A DNA stretch of 12,680 bases, from NCBI GenBank assembly GCA_012963655.1, contig DTVI01000012.1, positions 1 to 12,680 on the forward strand. Direction: 5' to 3'. The notes beneath the pieces are model-generated. The model was not told the DNA's origin, did not search any database, and saw only the letters and a list, made by a program, of their open reading frames with translations. The first letter of the stretch is position 1. The number at the start of each line of letters is the position of its first letter. The position numbers were made by a program, and so were the translations under genes. Origin of the DNA: Sulfurimonas sp. (lineage in GTDB: Bacteria; Campylobacterota; Campylobacteria; Campylobacterales; Sulfurimonadaceae). Positions 1 to 6,647 of this stretch are shown here, piece by piece.

Positions 1-2
1 AA

Positions 3-212
3 AAAGGTTGTTCTTGCACAATTACAAAGATTAATGCAATTGGGGCCTTAAAGCAACGCCTTATGTCATTTGGAATGGCAAGGGGTGTGGGGATAGAACT
101 TTTAGAATACTCACCGGCAAAAAGTACGGTGGAAATAAAAGTAGGAAAAATGCGTATAGCACTAAGAAAAGAAGAAGCAGAATTGATTGAGATAAATAAT
201 GAAAAAAATTAA
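3..212 (+). CDS. feoA: FeoA, ferrous iron transport protein A (5' end outside window)
   Basis: The visible 69 codons read as the small SH3-like FeoA protein, a cytoplasmic partner of the FeoB iron permease. Recognisable parts are an early KGCSCTITKI strand, then GALKQRLMSFGMARGVGIELLEYSPA (a helix with the family's LxxxGxxxGxxI pattern) and the closing strands VEIKVGKMRIALRKEEAELIEI. FeoA proteins are about 75 residues, so only some 5-10 residues and the start codon lie before the window. The stop TAA is at 210-212, so the gene overlaps the feoB start by 14 nt in another frame, which implies translational coupling. Any promoter or Fur site would be upstream and is not visible. The two cysteines near the start (C-S-C) are a mild oddity. 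Identification rests on fold pattern plus the adjacent feoB. Confidence 0.88.
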   Translation, partial: KGCSCTITKINAIGALKQRLMSFGMARGVGIELLEYSPAKSTVEIKVGKMRIALRKEEAELIEINNEKN

Positions 213-2304
213 AATTGCTCTCGTAGGACAACCCAATGTTGGTAAGTCTATGCTTATCAATTCTATCTCAAATGCCCACCTTCAGGTGGGTAACTTTACA
301 GGTGTTACAGTAGAAAAGTCTGAGGTGCATTTTGACTTTCAAGATTACGCTTTTACGGTGATTGACCTTCCTGGAACCTACGCTTTTACAGACTACTCTA
401 TAGAAGAACGAGTGACGCATGAGTACCTTTGTAATGAAGAATATGACCTTATTTTAAATGTAGTTGATTCTACAAATTTAGAAAAAAACCTTCAACTTAC
501 TTCTGAACTTATGGCTATGTCAAAGAAGATAGTCTTGGCTTTAAATATGTCAGATGAGGCAGATAAAGAAGGTATAGTAATTAACGAAAGATACTTGAGT
601 GAGCTTACAGGACTTCCTAGTGTTAAGGTTTCAGCAGTAGCGCAAACTGGTTTAGAAGAGATGCTTTATCTTGCTATTAAAACCCATAAGGCCTCGCATC
701 AAGAACAAAAGCTTATTTTTTCAGAGGCTCTTGAAGAAGAAATTGTAAATATTACAGCTTACCTTGATAAGCATAGATTTACGGCTCATATCTCAAATAG
801 AAATATAGCTATTAACCTTCTTCAAAATGAAAAGAAGACCTACCGTACCTTACATGATAATCCTATTTGGACGGAACTTCAACCTCTAATTATAGATGCA
901 GATAAACATATACAACTGCATCATGATACAGATGACCTAAAAGAAGTCTTTGCAGAAGAATATATGGCTTATAATAAGGGTATTGTTGCTGAAATATTGA
1001 AGATGAAAAAGCAGGCTAGCACAAAGCTAACCATGACAGAACGTATAGACAAGATACTGATTCATCAGGTCTTTGGTATCCCTATCTTCTTGTTTTTTAT
1101 GTGGGGACTTTTTCAACTTACCTTTGAAATAGGTTCTATTCCTATGGATTGGATAGACGCCTTTTTTGGATGGTTTGGCGATATTGTGGGATCAAGTATA
1201 CCTAATGCTGATGTACGCTCTTTAATAGTAGATGGTCTTATCGCAGGTGTTGGCGCAGTTGTCTTGTTTATCCCTAATATTGTGATTTTATTTATTGGTA
1301 TTGCCTTACTTGAGAGTACAGGTTATATGTCCAGAGTTGCCTTCTTATTGGATGGATTTTTCCACAAGTTTGGGCTTCATGGACAGTCCTTTATCCCCCT
1401 TGTAACAGGCTTTGGTTGTTCTATTCCTGCATATATGTCTGCGCGTGTACTTAAAAATGATAGAGATAGACTCTTAACCCTATTTATCATTGGTTTTATG
1501 TCTTGTGGGGCTAGATTACCTGTTTATGTTTTATTTGCAGGTGCTTTCTTTGGTGAAAGCCAAGCTGGAAATATCTTGTTTGCTATTTATATCTTAGGTG
1601 CAATTATTGGTTTAATGGCAGCAAAGATTTTACGTCTTACAGCCTTTCAAGGTTTAGATGAACCTTTTGTTATGGAAATGCCGAAATACAGACTTCCTTC
1701 TTTTAAACTGATCTGGCATACAGTAAAAACTAAGACATGGATGTATCTTAAAAAAGCCGGTACCTTTATCGCTGCAGCAGCAATGTTAGTATGGTTCTTA
1801 TCAAACTATCCTCATAACTCTATCTTAGAAGGTTCATATGAGGCCAAGATAGAATTAGCAAGTGCAGATGAAAAATTTACTCTTCAAAATAAACTAAAAG
1901 AAGAACTTCTAGAGCAAAGCTATTTAGGTCGTATTGGTAAGTTTATTCAACCTGTTTTTGAACCATTAGGATTTGACTGGAAGATGGCAGTAGCCCTTCA
2001 AACTGGTCTTGCTGCTAAGGAAGTGGTAGTTTCGACTCTAGGTGTTTTATACTCTCTAGGTGAAGACGTTGACCAAGACAGTTCAGGCTTAATGAACGCC
2101 ATTTCTAAACATATACCCCTGCCTGCTGCAGTGGCCTTTATTGTTGTGATTATGATTTATCTTCCATGTTTAGCAGCTTCTGTTGTCTTTACTAAAGAAG
2201 CAGGTGGTATTAAATACTTCTTTTATCTTTTGGCTATGACAACAGTAGTAGCCTATTCCCTTGCGTTTGTGGCTTATAGGATTACTCTACTAATCGTAGC
2301 GTAA
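199..2304 (+). CDS. feoB: FeoB, GTP-dependent ferrous iron permease
   Basis: Inner-membrane Fe2+ transporter, 701 aa, complete and of typical bacterial length. The N-terminal G domain shows the P-loop GQPNVGKS at residues 10-17, the switch segment GNFTGVTVEK (31-40), G3 DLPG (56-59) and G4 NMSD (116-119). A helical spacer follows (about 170-280), then the membrane part from about residue 285, with two Gate-type repeats carrying GFGCSIPA (C407), FMSCGARLPVY (C436), LAAKEVVVSTLG (604-615) and YLPCLAA (C657). These cysteines and the MSCGARLP motif are hallmarks of FeoB. The start ATG lies inside feoA, so the two are co-transcribed and probably coupled. The C-terminal FeoC-like extension seen in some species is absent. 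The last eleven codons recur downstream at 2376-2408 (see the repeat entry). Function is secure; which metal besides iron it may accept cannot be told. Confidence 0.97.
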   Translation: MKKIKIALVGQPNVGKSMLINSISNAHLQVGNFTGVTVEKSEVHFDFQDYAFTVIDLPGTYAFTDYSIEERVTHEYLCNEEYDLILNVVDSTNLEKNLQLTSELMAMSKKIVLALNMSDEADKEGIVINERYLSELTGLPSVKVSAVAQTGLEEMLYLAIKTHKASHQEQKLIFSEALEEEIVNITAYLDKHRFTAHISNRNIAINLLQNEKKTYRTLHDNPIWTELQPLIIDADKHIQLHHDTDDLKEVFAEEYMAYNKGIVAEILKMKKQASTKLTMTERIDKILIHQVFGIPIFLFFMWGLFQLTFEIGSIPMDWIDAFFGWFGDIVGSSIPNADVRSLIVDGLIAGVGAVVLFIPNIVILFIGIALLESTGYMSRVAFLLDGFFHKFGLHGQSFIPLVTGFGCSIPAYMSARVLKNDRDRLLTLFIIGFMSCGARLPVYVLFAGAFFGESQAGNILFAIYILGAIIGLMAAKILRLTAFQGLDEPFVMEMPKYRLPSFKLIWHTVKTKTWMYLKKAGTFIAAAAMLVWFLSNYPHNSILEGSYEAKIELASADEKFTLQNKLKEELLEQSYLGRIGKFIQPVFEPLGFDWKMAVALQTGLAAKEVVVSTLGVLYSLGEDVDQDSSGLMNAISKHIPLPAAVAFIVVIMIYLPCLAASVVFTKEAGGIKYFFYLLAMTTVVAYSLAFVAYRITLLIVA

Positions 2305-2408
2305 ATCAATAACCTTTATTAATCAACTTTACTCGCTAAGATACTTCTTCCAGAAGAATCTTTTAACGCGAGGTATCTTATAGGATTACTCTACTAATGC
2401 TAGCCTAA
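2273..2408 (+). repeat. Direct repeat: end of feoB and a diverged duplicate of its last codons
   Basis: The 22 bases at 2273-2294, inside the end of feoB, recur exactly at 2377-2398. The match continues for ten more bases with three differences (2295-2304 against 2399-2408). Both copies end in TAA in the same relative frame: the gene reads VAYRITLLIVA-stop and the downstream copy VSYRITLLMLA-stop, so the differences are conservative or silent. The short word TAACCTTTA follows both copies. About 70 bases of unrelated sequence lie between the feoB stop and the start of the second copy. The second copy has no start codon of its own and is a remnant rather than a gene. Confidence 0.85.
2337..2380. 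repeat. Nested inverted repeats downstream of feoB, possible weak terminator
   Basis: An outer pair, TAAGATAC (2337-2344) and GTATCTTA (2373-2380), encloses an inner perfect palindrome TTCTTC-CA-GAAGAA (2345-2358) that is followed by the T-rich TCTTTT. The inner hairpin plus T run could act as a weak intrinsic terminator for feoAB. The stem is AT-rich and the T run is interrupted, so this is only suggestive. The right outer arm runs into the duplicated feoB tail. Confidence 0.4.
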
Positions 2409-2504
2409 CCTTTAAGCTCTTACCCAATTACCTTACTCATTATCGTAGGATAAGTTTGCAAGCCTTGTCCACTAAGATAAAGTTGCCAATTTATTAATAA
2501 TTTC

Positions 2505-2520
2505 TGCTACAATTATTAGA
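2505..2520 (+). promoter_or_regulatory. Extended -10 promoter abutting the response-regulator start
   Basis: TGC followed by TACAAT (2508-2513) is a good extended -10 box. Exactly six bases separate it from the ATG at 2520, so the expected +1 is the A of the start codon. No Shine-Dalgarno sequence precedes the ATG, which fits a leaderless mRNA. A possible -35, TTGCCA at 2483-2488, has a long 19-nt spacer. The same TGCTACAAT-N6-ATG arrangement occurs in front of surE. Confidence 0.6.
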
Positions 2521-3182
2521 TGATAAAAATACTAATGATTGAAGACGATTTAGAATTAGCTGAAGTTCTCACTGAGTTTCTTGAAGACCTTAAAATGGAA
2601 ATTATCACCGAAGATGATCCTTTTAATGCACTTTCTCGTTTAAAACTGGAAAAATTCGACCTTATTATTTTGGACTTAACTCTTCCTGGTATGGATGGTT
2701 TAGAAGTGTGCGCTGAGATTAGAGCTAAGCAAAACGTGCCTATTATTATCTCTTCCGCAAGGTCTGATATAAATGACAAGATTAAGGCCTTAGAATTAGG
2801 TGCAGATGATTATCTCCCTAAACCTTATGATCCAAGAGAGTTAGAAGCCAGAATAAACTCAGTTTTACGTCGATATGAAGGCGTTGATGATAAATCAGAT
2901 CTAGAAAAAACAGACTTTACCCTTAATGAAGACTCTATGGAAATCAAGTATAAAACAAATCTCTTAGACCTTACTAATGCTGAATATGGAATCTTAGCCT
3001 TTATGATTAAAAAACAAGGCTTTGTAATATCACGTGAAGACCTTATTCATAATGTAACTGCTATCAATGAAGAAAGTTCAAATAAGAGTATAGATGTTAT
3101 GATAGGACGTATTCGTAATAAGATTGGTGAAAAAGGCCTTATTGAATCAATCCGTGGCATCGGATATAAACTTTTGCGATAA
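2520..3182 (+). CDS. OmpR-family response regulator (ArsR-like, Campylobacterota type)
   Basis: DNA-binding two-component regulator of 220 aa. The receiver domain (1-118) has the acidic pair at 9-10 (IEDD), phospho-acceptor D52 in LIILDLTLPGMDG, the switch serine in ISSA (S79) and conserved K101 in YLPKPYDPRELEAR. Residues about 125-220 form a winged helix of the OmpR/PhoB class, ending SIDVMIGRIRNKIGEKGLIESIRGIGYKLL, the usual recognition helix and wing. It resembles H. pylori HP0166 (ArsR, acid response) in style, but its actual stimulus cannot be read from the sequence. The kinase gene begins 11 nt after its stop, so the two are co-transcribed. The ATG at 2520 gives the standard MIKILMIEDD opening; a later ATG at 2535 would delete the first strand. 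Confidence 0.93.
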   Translation: MIKILMIEDDLELAEVLTEFLEDLKMEIITEDDPFNALSRLKLEKFDLIILDLTLPGMDGLEVCAEIRAKQNVPIIISSARSDINDKIKALELGADDYLPKPYDPRELEARINSVLRRYEGVDDKSDLEKTDFTLNEDSMEIKYKTNLLDLTNAEYGILAFMIKKQGFVISREDLIHNVTAINEESSNKSIDVMIGRIRNKIGEKGLIESIRGIGYKLLR

Positions 3183-3193
3183 CTGAGAAATAA

Positions 3194-4474
3194 TTGCCTA
3201 GATATTCCATACTTATTACCGTTATTATTGCCTTAATTGTGACCTTAAGTACCGTAAGTTTTACGGTGTGGGAATTTTATAAACTTAATAGACAACAATA
3301 CCTCTCCAATATCTTTTCCAAAAATGAGCTTATTCATCAAATTTATAAATACGCGGTTGAGCGTAAACTTTCTGAAGAAGTTTTTAAAAACAACCTCTTA
3401 ATTTATAGACTTGAATCTATGGATGAAAACCCTAAAAAAGTTTATATTTTAGATGAGGGTGAAAAGGTTCAAAAAGAAACGTTTGAAGACTTAAATGCTT
3501 ATATTAAAAAGTCAAAACATTCTTTTTTAATTTCAGATATCTTGCAAGAAAATTTCATAGAAATGATTGTGTATGAAGAAAAGGTTTATTTTCATCTAAA
3601 AACATCGGCAGAAGGTTTCTTACTTAAGGCCAGTGATTTAGAACCTTATAGAATGGGTAACTTACTATATGCTTATATGACTATTGTTTGGATTATTTTA
3701 TTTTCATTCTTCTATATTTTACGTTCTTTTTATCCCCTTAGACAGCTTCGTGATAATATTAAAAAGTTTGCAGATGGAGATATGCTGGTTTCTTTTGATT
3801 TAAAGGGAAAGGATGAAATTTCTGAAGTTGCTAATGAATTTAATAAGGCAGCTAAAAAGATAAATACTCTTATAGAGTCTAGAAACTTATTTTTACGAAA
3901 TATTATGCATGAGTTAAAAACGCCTATTACAAAGGGCCGTTTTTCTGTAGAAATGTTAGAAGATACAAAATATAAAAGCCGCTTATTAAATGTTTTTATT
4001 CGTATGGAAGGTCTTATCAATGAGATGGCCTTGGTGGAACAAATTGCGGCAGGGTTTAATCAGGCTAATAGAGAAGATTATCGCGCAGTAGACATACTTT
4101 CTGAAGCCTTAGACTTAGGATTTTTTGAAGAAGATAATTATAGTTTAGATATTAGTTCAGACCTAATGTTACATGTTGATTATAAACTTTTTGCTACTGC
4201 GATTAAAAATATGATAGATAATGCTATTAAATATTCAGATGATAAGAAGGTGATTATAACTGCCAGAGAAGGTAAGCTTCTTTTTGAAAACTATGGGAAG
4301 GGTTTAGATGAGCCCTTATCTTATTATTTAGAACCTTTTACAAAGTCACATAAGGCCGTTCATAGTTTTGGCCTAGGTCTATATATCGTAAATTCTATTT
4401 TAGAGTCGCATGGATATGAATTGAAGTATGAGTATCTAAACGGTTGGAATAGATTTTGGTTTGAAATTAGCTAA
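3194..4474 (+). CDS. Membrane sensor histidine kinase (ArsS-like)
   Basis: Sensor partner of the preceding regulator, 426 aa. It has TM1 at about 5-27, a periplasmic domain of about 125 residues without recognised motifs, TM2 at about 157-177, a HAMP-like linker (178-230), the dimerisation helix with FLRNIMHELKTP and phosphorylatable H239, and a HATPase domain with N-box NMIDNAIKYS (339-348), G1-like ENYGKG (365-370) and G2 FGLGLYIV (392-399). The G1 position usually held by Asp is Asn (N366), which I recall as common among ArsS relatives. The start is TTG at 3194, directly after an in-frame TAA, with only a weak GAGAA upstream. The next in-frame candidate, GTG, would cut TM1 in half, so TTG is preferred. 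The 3' end is shared with a palindrome that also serves the convergent gene. Confidence 0.92.
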   Translation: MPRYSILITVIIALIVTLSTVSFTVWEFYKLNRQQYLSNIFSKNELIHQIYKYAVERKLSEEVFKNNLLIYRLESMDENPKKVYILDEGEKVQKETFEDLNAYIKKSKHSFLISDILQENFIEMIVYEEKVYFHLKTSAEGFLLKASDLEPYRMGNLLYAYMTIVWIILFSFFYILRSFYPLRQLRDNIKKFADGDMLVSFDLKGKDEISEVANEFNKAAKKINTLIESRNLFLRNIMHELKTPITKGRFSVEMLEDTKYKSRLLNVFIRMEGLINEMALVEQIAAGFNQANREDYRAVDILSEALDLGFFEEDNYSLDISSDLMLHVDYKLFATAIKNMIDNAIKYSDDKKVIITAREGKLLFENYGKGLDEPLSYYLEPFTKSHKAVHSFGLGLYIVNSILESHGYELKYEYLNGWNRFWFEIS

Positions 4475-4490
4475 GCATAAATGCTTAGTT
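4469..4490. terminator. Bidirectional terminator-like palindrome between convergent genes
   Basis: CTAAGCAT-AA-ATGCTTAG (4471-4488) is a perfect 8-bp inverted repeat with a 2-nt centre; one A-T and one G-T pair extend it outward. It contains the stop codons of both flanking genes: kinase TAA at 4472-4474 and chemoreceptor TAA (minus strand) at 4485-4487. On the plus strand it is followed by TTTGAT, a poor T run, so it may work as a weak or Rho-assisted terminator or as an RNA 3'-end stabiliser. Confidence 0.55.
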
Positions 4491-5738
4491 TGATAAACCT
4501 TGTAGGCTATTGAACTTTTCTACTACATTTTCTAAGTCTTTTTGATTATGTTTTGCTCCATCACTGGCTTGCATGATACCTTGTACTAAAACAGAGATTG
4601 AGGCTTGAATCTCAGATAGACTCTTTTGTGTTCTATCCGCAAGCTTACGTACTTCATCAGCAACTACCGCAAAACCTCTACCATGCTCACCTGCACGGGC
4701 AGCTTCAATAGCAGCGTTTAAAGCAAGTAAGTTGGTTTGATCCGCAATATCACCAATAACAGATAAAACATCCTTAATAGATTGGGTATCTGAAGTAAGT
4801 TGATCAAACTGAATTTGAAATTCATCTTGATTTTGAGCTGTTTGTTCTAATGATAGACTAAGTTGCTGGATGTTTTCACTAAATTCTTCATCATTACCAT
4901 CCTCAATACCTTGTTCCTGGATATTTTGATGGGCTTGGGCTAGTTCATCTTGTATCTTTGAAAGTTGAGCATTAAGTTGATGATGTGTTTCTTTGGCAAG
5001 GAAGACTTCTTTTTCTAGGCCGTTTTTTCGTAGATTAAAGTCTTCAGAGATGAGATTTTTTTCTTTTTCTAAACCTATAAGATGTTCACGTGTTTGAAGG
5101 AGGGCTTGTTTATCTTCTTTTAGCTCACTTGAAATACTTTCAAAAATATTTATATTGTCTTGTTTGGATGAAAGCTTAATAAGGTTGTGTCGTAAATTGA
5201 TGTAGTTTAAATAGACTATGACGAGGATGATAGCCGTTAAAATAAGTATAAATAATATAAAAGTAAGATGATTTTGTGGTGATTTTTGTTTTTTCATAAA
5301 ATGATTTTTTTCTTCTATTAGTTCTATCCCAAGGCGATTCATAGTTGAATACTCATATTGAAGTTTCGAAATTATGTCAGCTTCTTGTGTAGATAAGTTT
5401 TCAATCATAACAGAAATATGTGTATGTAATTTTCGTTTTAAGGCATTAAGTTGGGTACCTGCTTCAATATCAAAGCTTAGTGCAGATGCAATGTTCTCAT
5501 GCGTGGCTAGGATAAGGTAAATAAGAGGAAGTCGTTCTTCTGCTTTTAACTTAGTATTGAGTTTATCGCTTAGGGTATTTAAGGTTTTATAACTTTTTTC
5601 AAAGGCTTTGGTGTCAAGTTTTTTAGAAAAGCTTTCAGGGGTGTCTTGGGTAGATAAAATTAGATAAGCAATAGTGCTAAGACAAAGGGTGATAATAAGT
5701 AGGTTTAAAATAATAAATTGATTTTTTAATGTTTTCAT
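4485..5738 (-). CDS. Methyl-accepting chemotaxis protein with coiled-coil linker and no HAMP
   Basis: Transmembrane chemoreceptor of 417 aa. TM1 is at about 7-29, a mostly helical periplasmic sensor (about 30-157) looks like a four-helix-bundle type, and TM2 is at about 158-180. A long Glu/Gln/Lys-rich coiled coil follows (about 200-275) where a HAMP domain is usual. The signalling hairpin then carries the invariant tip VIGDIADQTNLLALNAAIEAARAGEHGRGFAVVADEVRKLADRTQ (about 327-371), which contacts CheA and CheW. Only about 45 residues follow, so the returning helix is short and there is no C-terminal CheR-tethering pentapeptide. The start chosen is ATG at 5738 because AAGGAAG sits 3 nt upstream (5742-5748 on the plus strand); a longer TTG frame to 5810 lacks such a site and delays the membrane anchor. 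The ligand is unknown. Confidence 0.9.
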   Translation of the reverse strand: MKTLKNQFIILNLLIITLCLSTIAYLILSTQDTPESFSKKLDTKAFEKSYKTLNTLSDKLNTKLKAEERLPLIYLILATHENIASALSFDIEAGTQLNALKRKLHTHISVMIENLSTQEADIISKLQYEYSTMNRLGIELIEEKNHFMKKQKSPQNHLTFILFILILTAIILVIVYLNYINLRHNLIKLSSKQDNINIFESISSELKEDKQALLQTREHLIGLEKEKNLISEDFNLRKNGLEKEVFLAKETHHQLNAQLSKIQDELAQAHQNIQEQGIEDGNDEEFSENIQQLSLSLEQTAQNQDEFQIQFDQLTSDTQSIKDVLSVIGDIADQTNLLALNAAIEAARAGEHGRGFAVVADEVRKLADRTQKSLSEIQASISVLVQGIMQASDGAKHNQKDLENVVEKFNSLQGLSN

Positions 5739-5870
5739 AGACTTCCTTAAGCATGTTTTATGCCATTTCAATATATTTCTATTTCCTTTGTACCTTAGCA
5801 ATTTGTACAAGAGGGGGAGTAAGGTGAGTAAAAAAGGGATTTGAAAGATGTGTATTGCTACAATGATAGC
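5739..5870. other. Divergent intergenic region, chemoreceptor / surE
   Basis: These 132 bases separate the outward-reading chemoreceptor and surE. The surE side holds the extended -10 box listed separately. On the chemoreceptor side only the ribosome-binding site (5742-5748) is convincing; AT-rich words resembling -10 boxes exist but none with a sound -35. A small palindrome TTGTACAA lies at 5803-5810 and a purine-rich stretch at 5811-5840. No RNA gene or further ORF is evident. Confidence 0.5.
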
Positions 5871-5871
5871 A
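5856..5871 (+). promoter_or_regulatory. Extended -10 promoter abutting the surE start
   Basis: TGC then TACAAT (5859-5864) is followed after exactly six bases by the surE ATG at 5871, placing the predicted +1 on the start codon. There is no Shine-Dalgarno sequence and no -35 at normal distance; TTGAAA at 5841 is only 12 nt away. The nine-base core and the spacing are identical to those before the response-regulator gene, which supports both as real leaderless promoters. Confidence 0.6.
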
Positions 5872-6647
5872 TGAAAAAAGAGATACTAATAACTAATGAT
5901 GATGGATTTAATGCCAAAGGGCTGAAAGCACTGATAGAAGCGGTAAAAGACCTAGGTCATGTTACGGTAGTTGCGCCTGCAAATGAAAAGTCAGCTTGTG
6001 CTCATTCACTTACCTTAACGAGACCCTTGCGCTTTATTCAAGTGGATGATGATTTTTATAAATTAGATGATGGGACACCTGCGGACTGCGTGTACCTTGC
6101 CTTAAACTCTTTATATCCCAATAAAAAACCTGACCTACTTATCTCAGGTATTAACCGTGGTACAAATATGGGAGAAGATATCACCTATTCGGGTACGGTT
6201 GCAGGAGCTATGGAAGGGATTTTACATGATGTTCCTTCTATTTCTATCTCTCAGCTTATAACAGACTGGAACTTAGATGTTGAAGATAATTTCATCTTAG
6301 CTAAGAAGGTGATTCGAGATTTAGTTACAAAAATATTTCAAGACGAATTTCCCCTGCCTCATAGAGAACTATTAAACATCAATGTACCTGCAAAGGTCAA
6401 AGAGATAGATTATCAAGTGACGTATGCAGGATATCGTTTGTATGGTAATGACGCACAACTTCACCGTAATCCCCGGGGAGAAGAGCATTGGTGGTTAGGA
6501 CTTCATCCCTTATCCTTTAAGCCAAGAGAAGTAGAAGGTATGAGCGATTTTGAAGCCATAGAAAAAAAGAAGGTTTCTTTAACACCTATCATGCTGGATT
6601 TAAGTGCGTATAAGTCCATGCAAAAATTGGAGGACTTCCTTGCCTAG
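5871..6647 (+). CDS. surE: SurE, 5'/3'-nucleotidase
   Basis: Cytoplasmic metal-dependent nucleoside monophosphate phosphatase, 258 aa, of usual length. It opens ILITNDDGFNAKGLKAL with metal ligands D10 and D11. Next come APANEKSACAHSLTL (S41) and DLLISGINRGTNMGEDITYSGTVAGAMEG (N95), matching the D-D-S-N metal site known for the family. The ATG at 5871 gives the standard MKKEILITNDDG opening. An in-frame TTG ten codons upstream (5841) would put the promoter-like TACAAT inside the coding region and is rejected. This is the first gene of a five-gene run. Its stop (6645-6647) lies within the start region of the next gene, an 8-nt overlap. Substrate preference cannot be inferred. Confidence 0.95.
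   Translation: MKKEILITNDDGFNAKGLKALIEAVKDLGHVTVVAPANEKSACAHSLTLTRPLRFIQVDDDFYKLDDGTPADCVYLALNSLYPNKKPDLLISGINRGTNMGEDITYSGTVAGAMEGILHDVPSISISQLITDWNLDVEDNFILAKKVIRDLVTKIFQDEFPLPHRELLNINVPAKVKEIDYQVTYAGYRLYGNDAQLHRNPRGEEHWWLGLHPLSFKPREVEGMSDFEAIEKKKVSLTPIMLDLSAYKSMQKLEDFLA

Noticed and set aside
3730..4020. Open frame of 96 codons on the minus strand inside the kinase gene
   Set aside because: It lies wholly antisense to the well-conserved HAMP/H-box region; its composition follows from the kinase codons.
5739..5770. Sigma-54-like promoter (minus strand, TGGCAT-N7-TGC) before the chemoreceptor
   Set aside because: The GG and GC doublets have the right spacing, but the predicted start of transcription would fall on the ATG and exclude the good AAGGAAG ribosome-binding site. 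The -12 element is also imperfect.
5739..5810. 24-residue N-terminal extension of the chemoreceptor from a TTG
   Set aside because: The internal ATG at 5738 has an excellent Shine-Dalgarno and places TM1 at the extreme N-terminus as usual.
5841..5870. Ten-codon N-terminal extension of SurE from a TTG
   Set aside because: SurE proteins begin at the MKKEILITNDDG strand, and the extension would lie across the TGCTACAAT promoter core with no ribosome-binding site.
6470..6479. TCCCCGGGGA palindrome inside surE
   Set aside because: Striking in AT-rich DNA but only ten bases, within a normal coding stretch, with no second copy or adjoining structure seen.
6604..6639. Twelve-codon extension of the TcdA-like protein from a GTG
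   Set aside because: It adds non-family residues inside the end of surE, while TTG 6640 has GGAGG six bases upstream.
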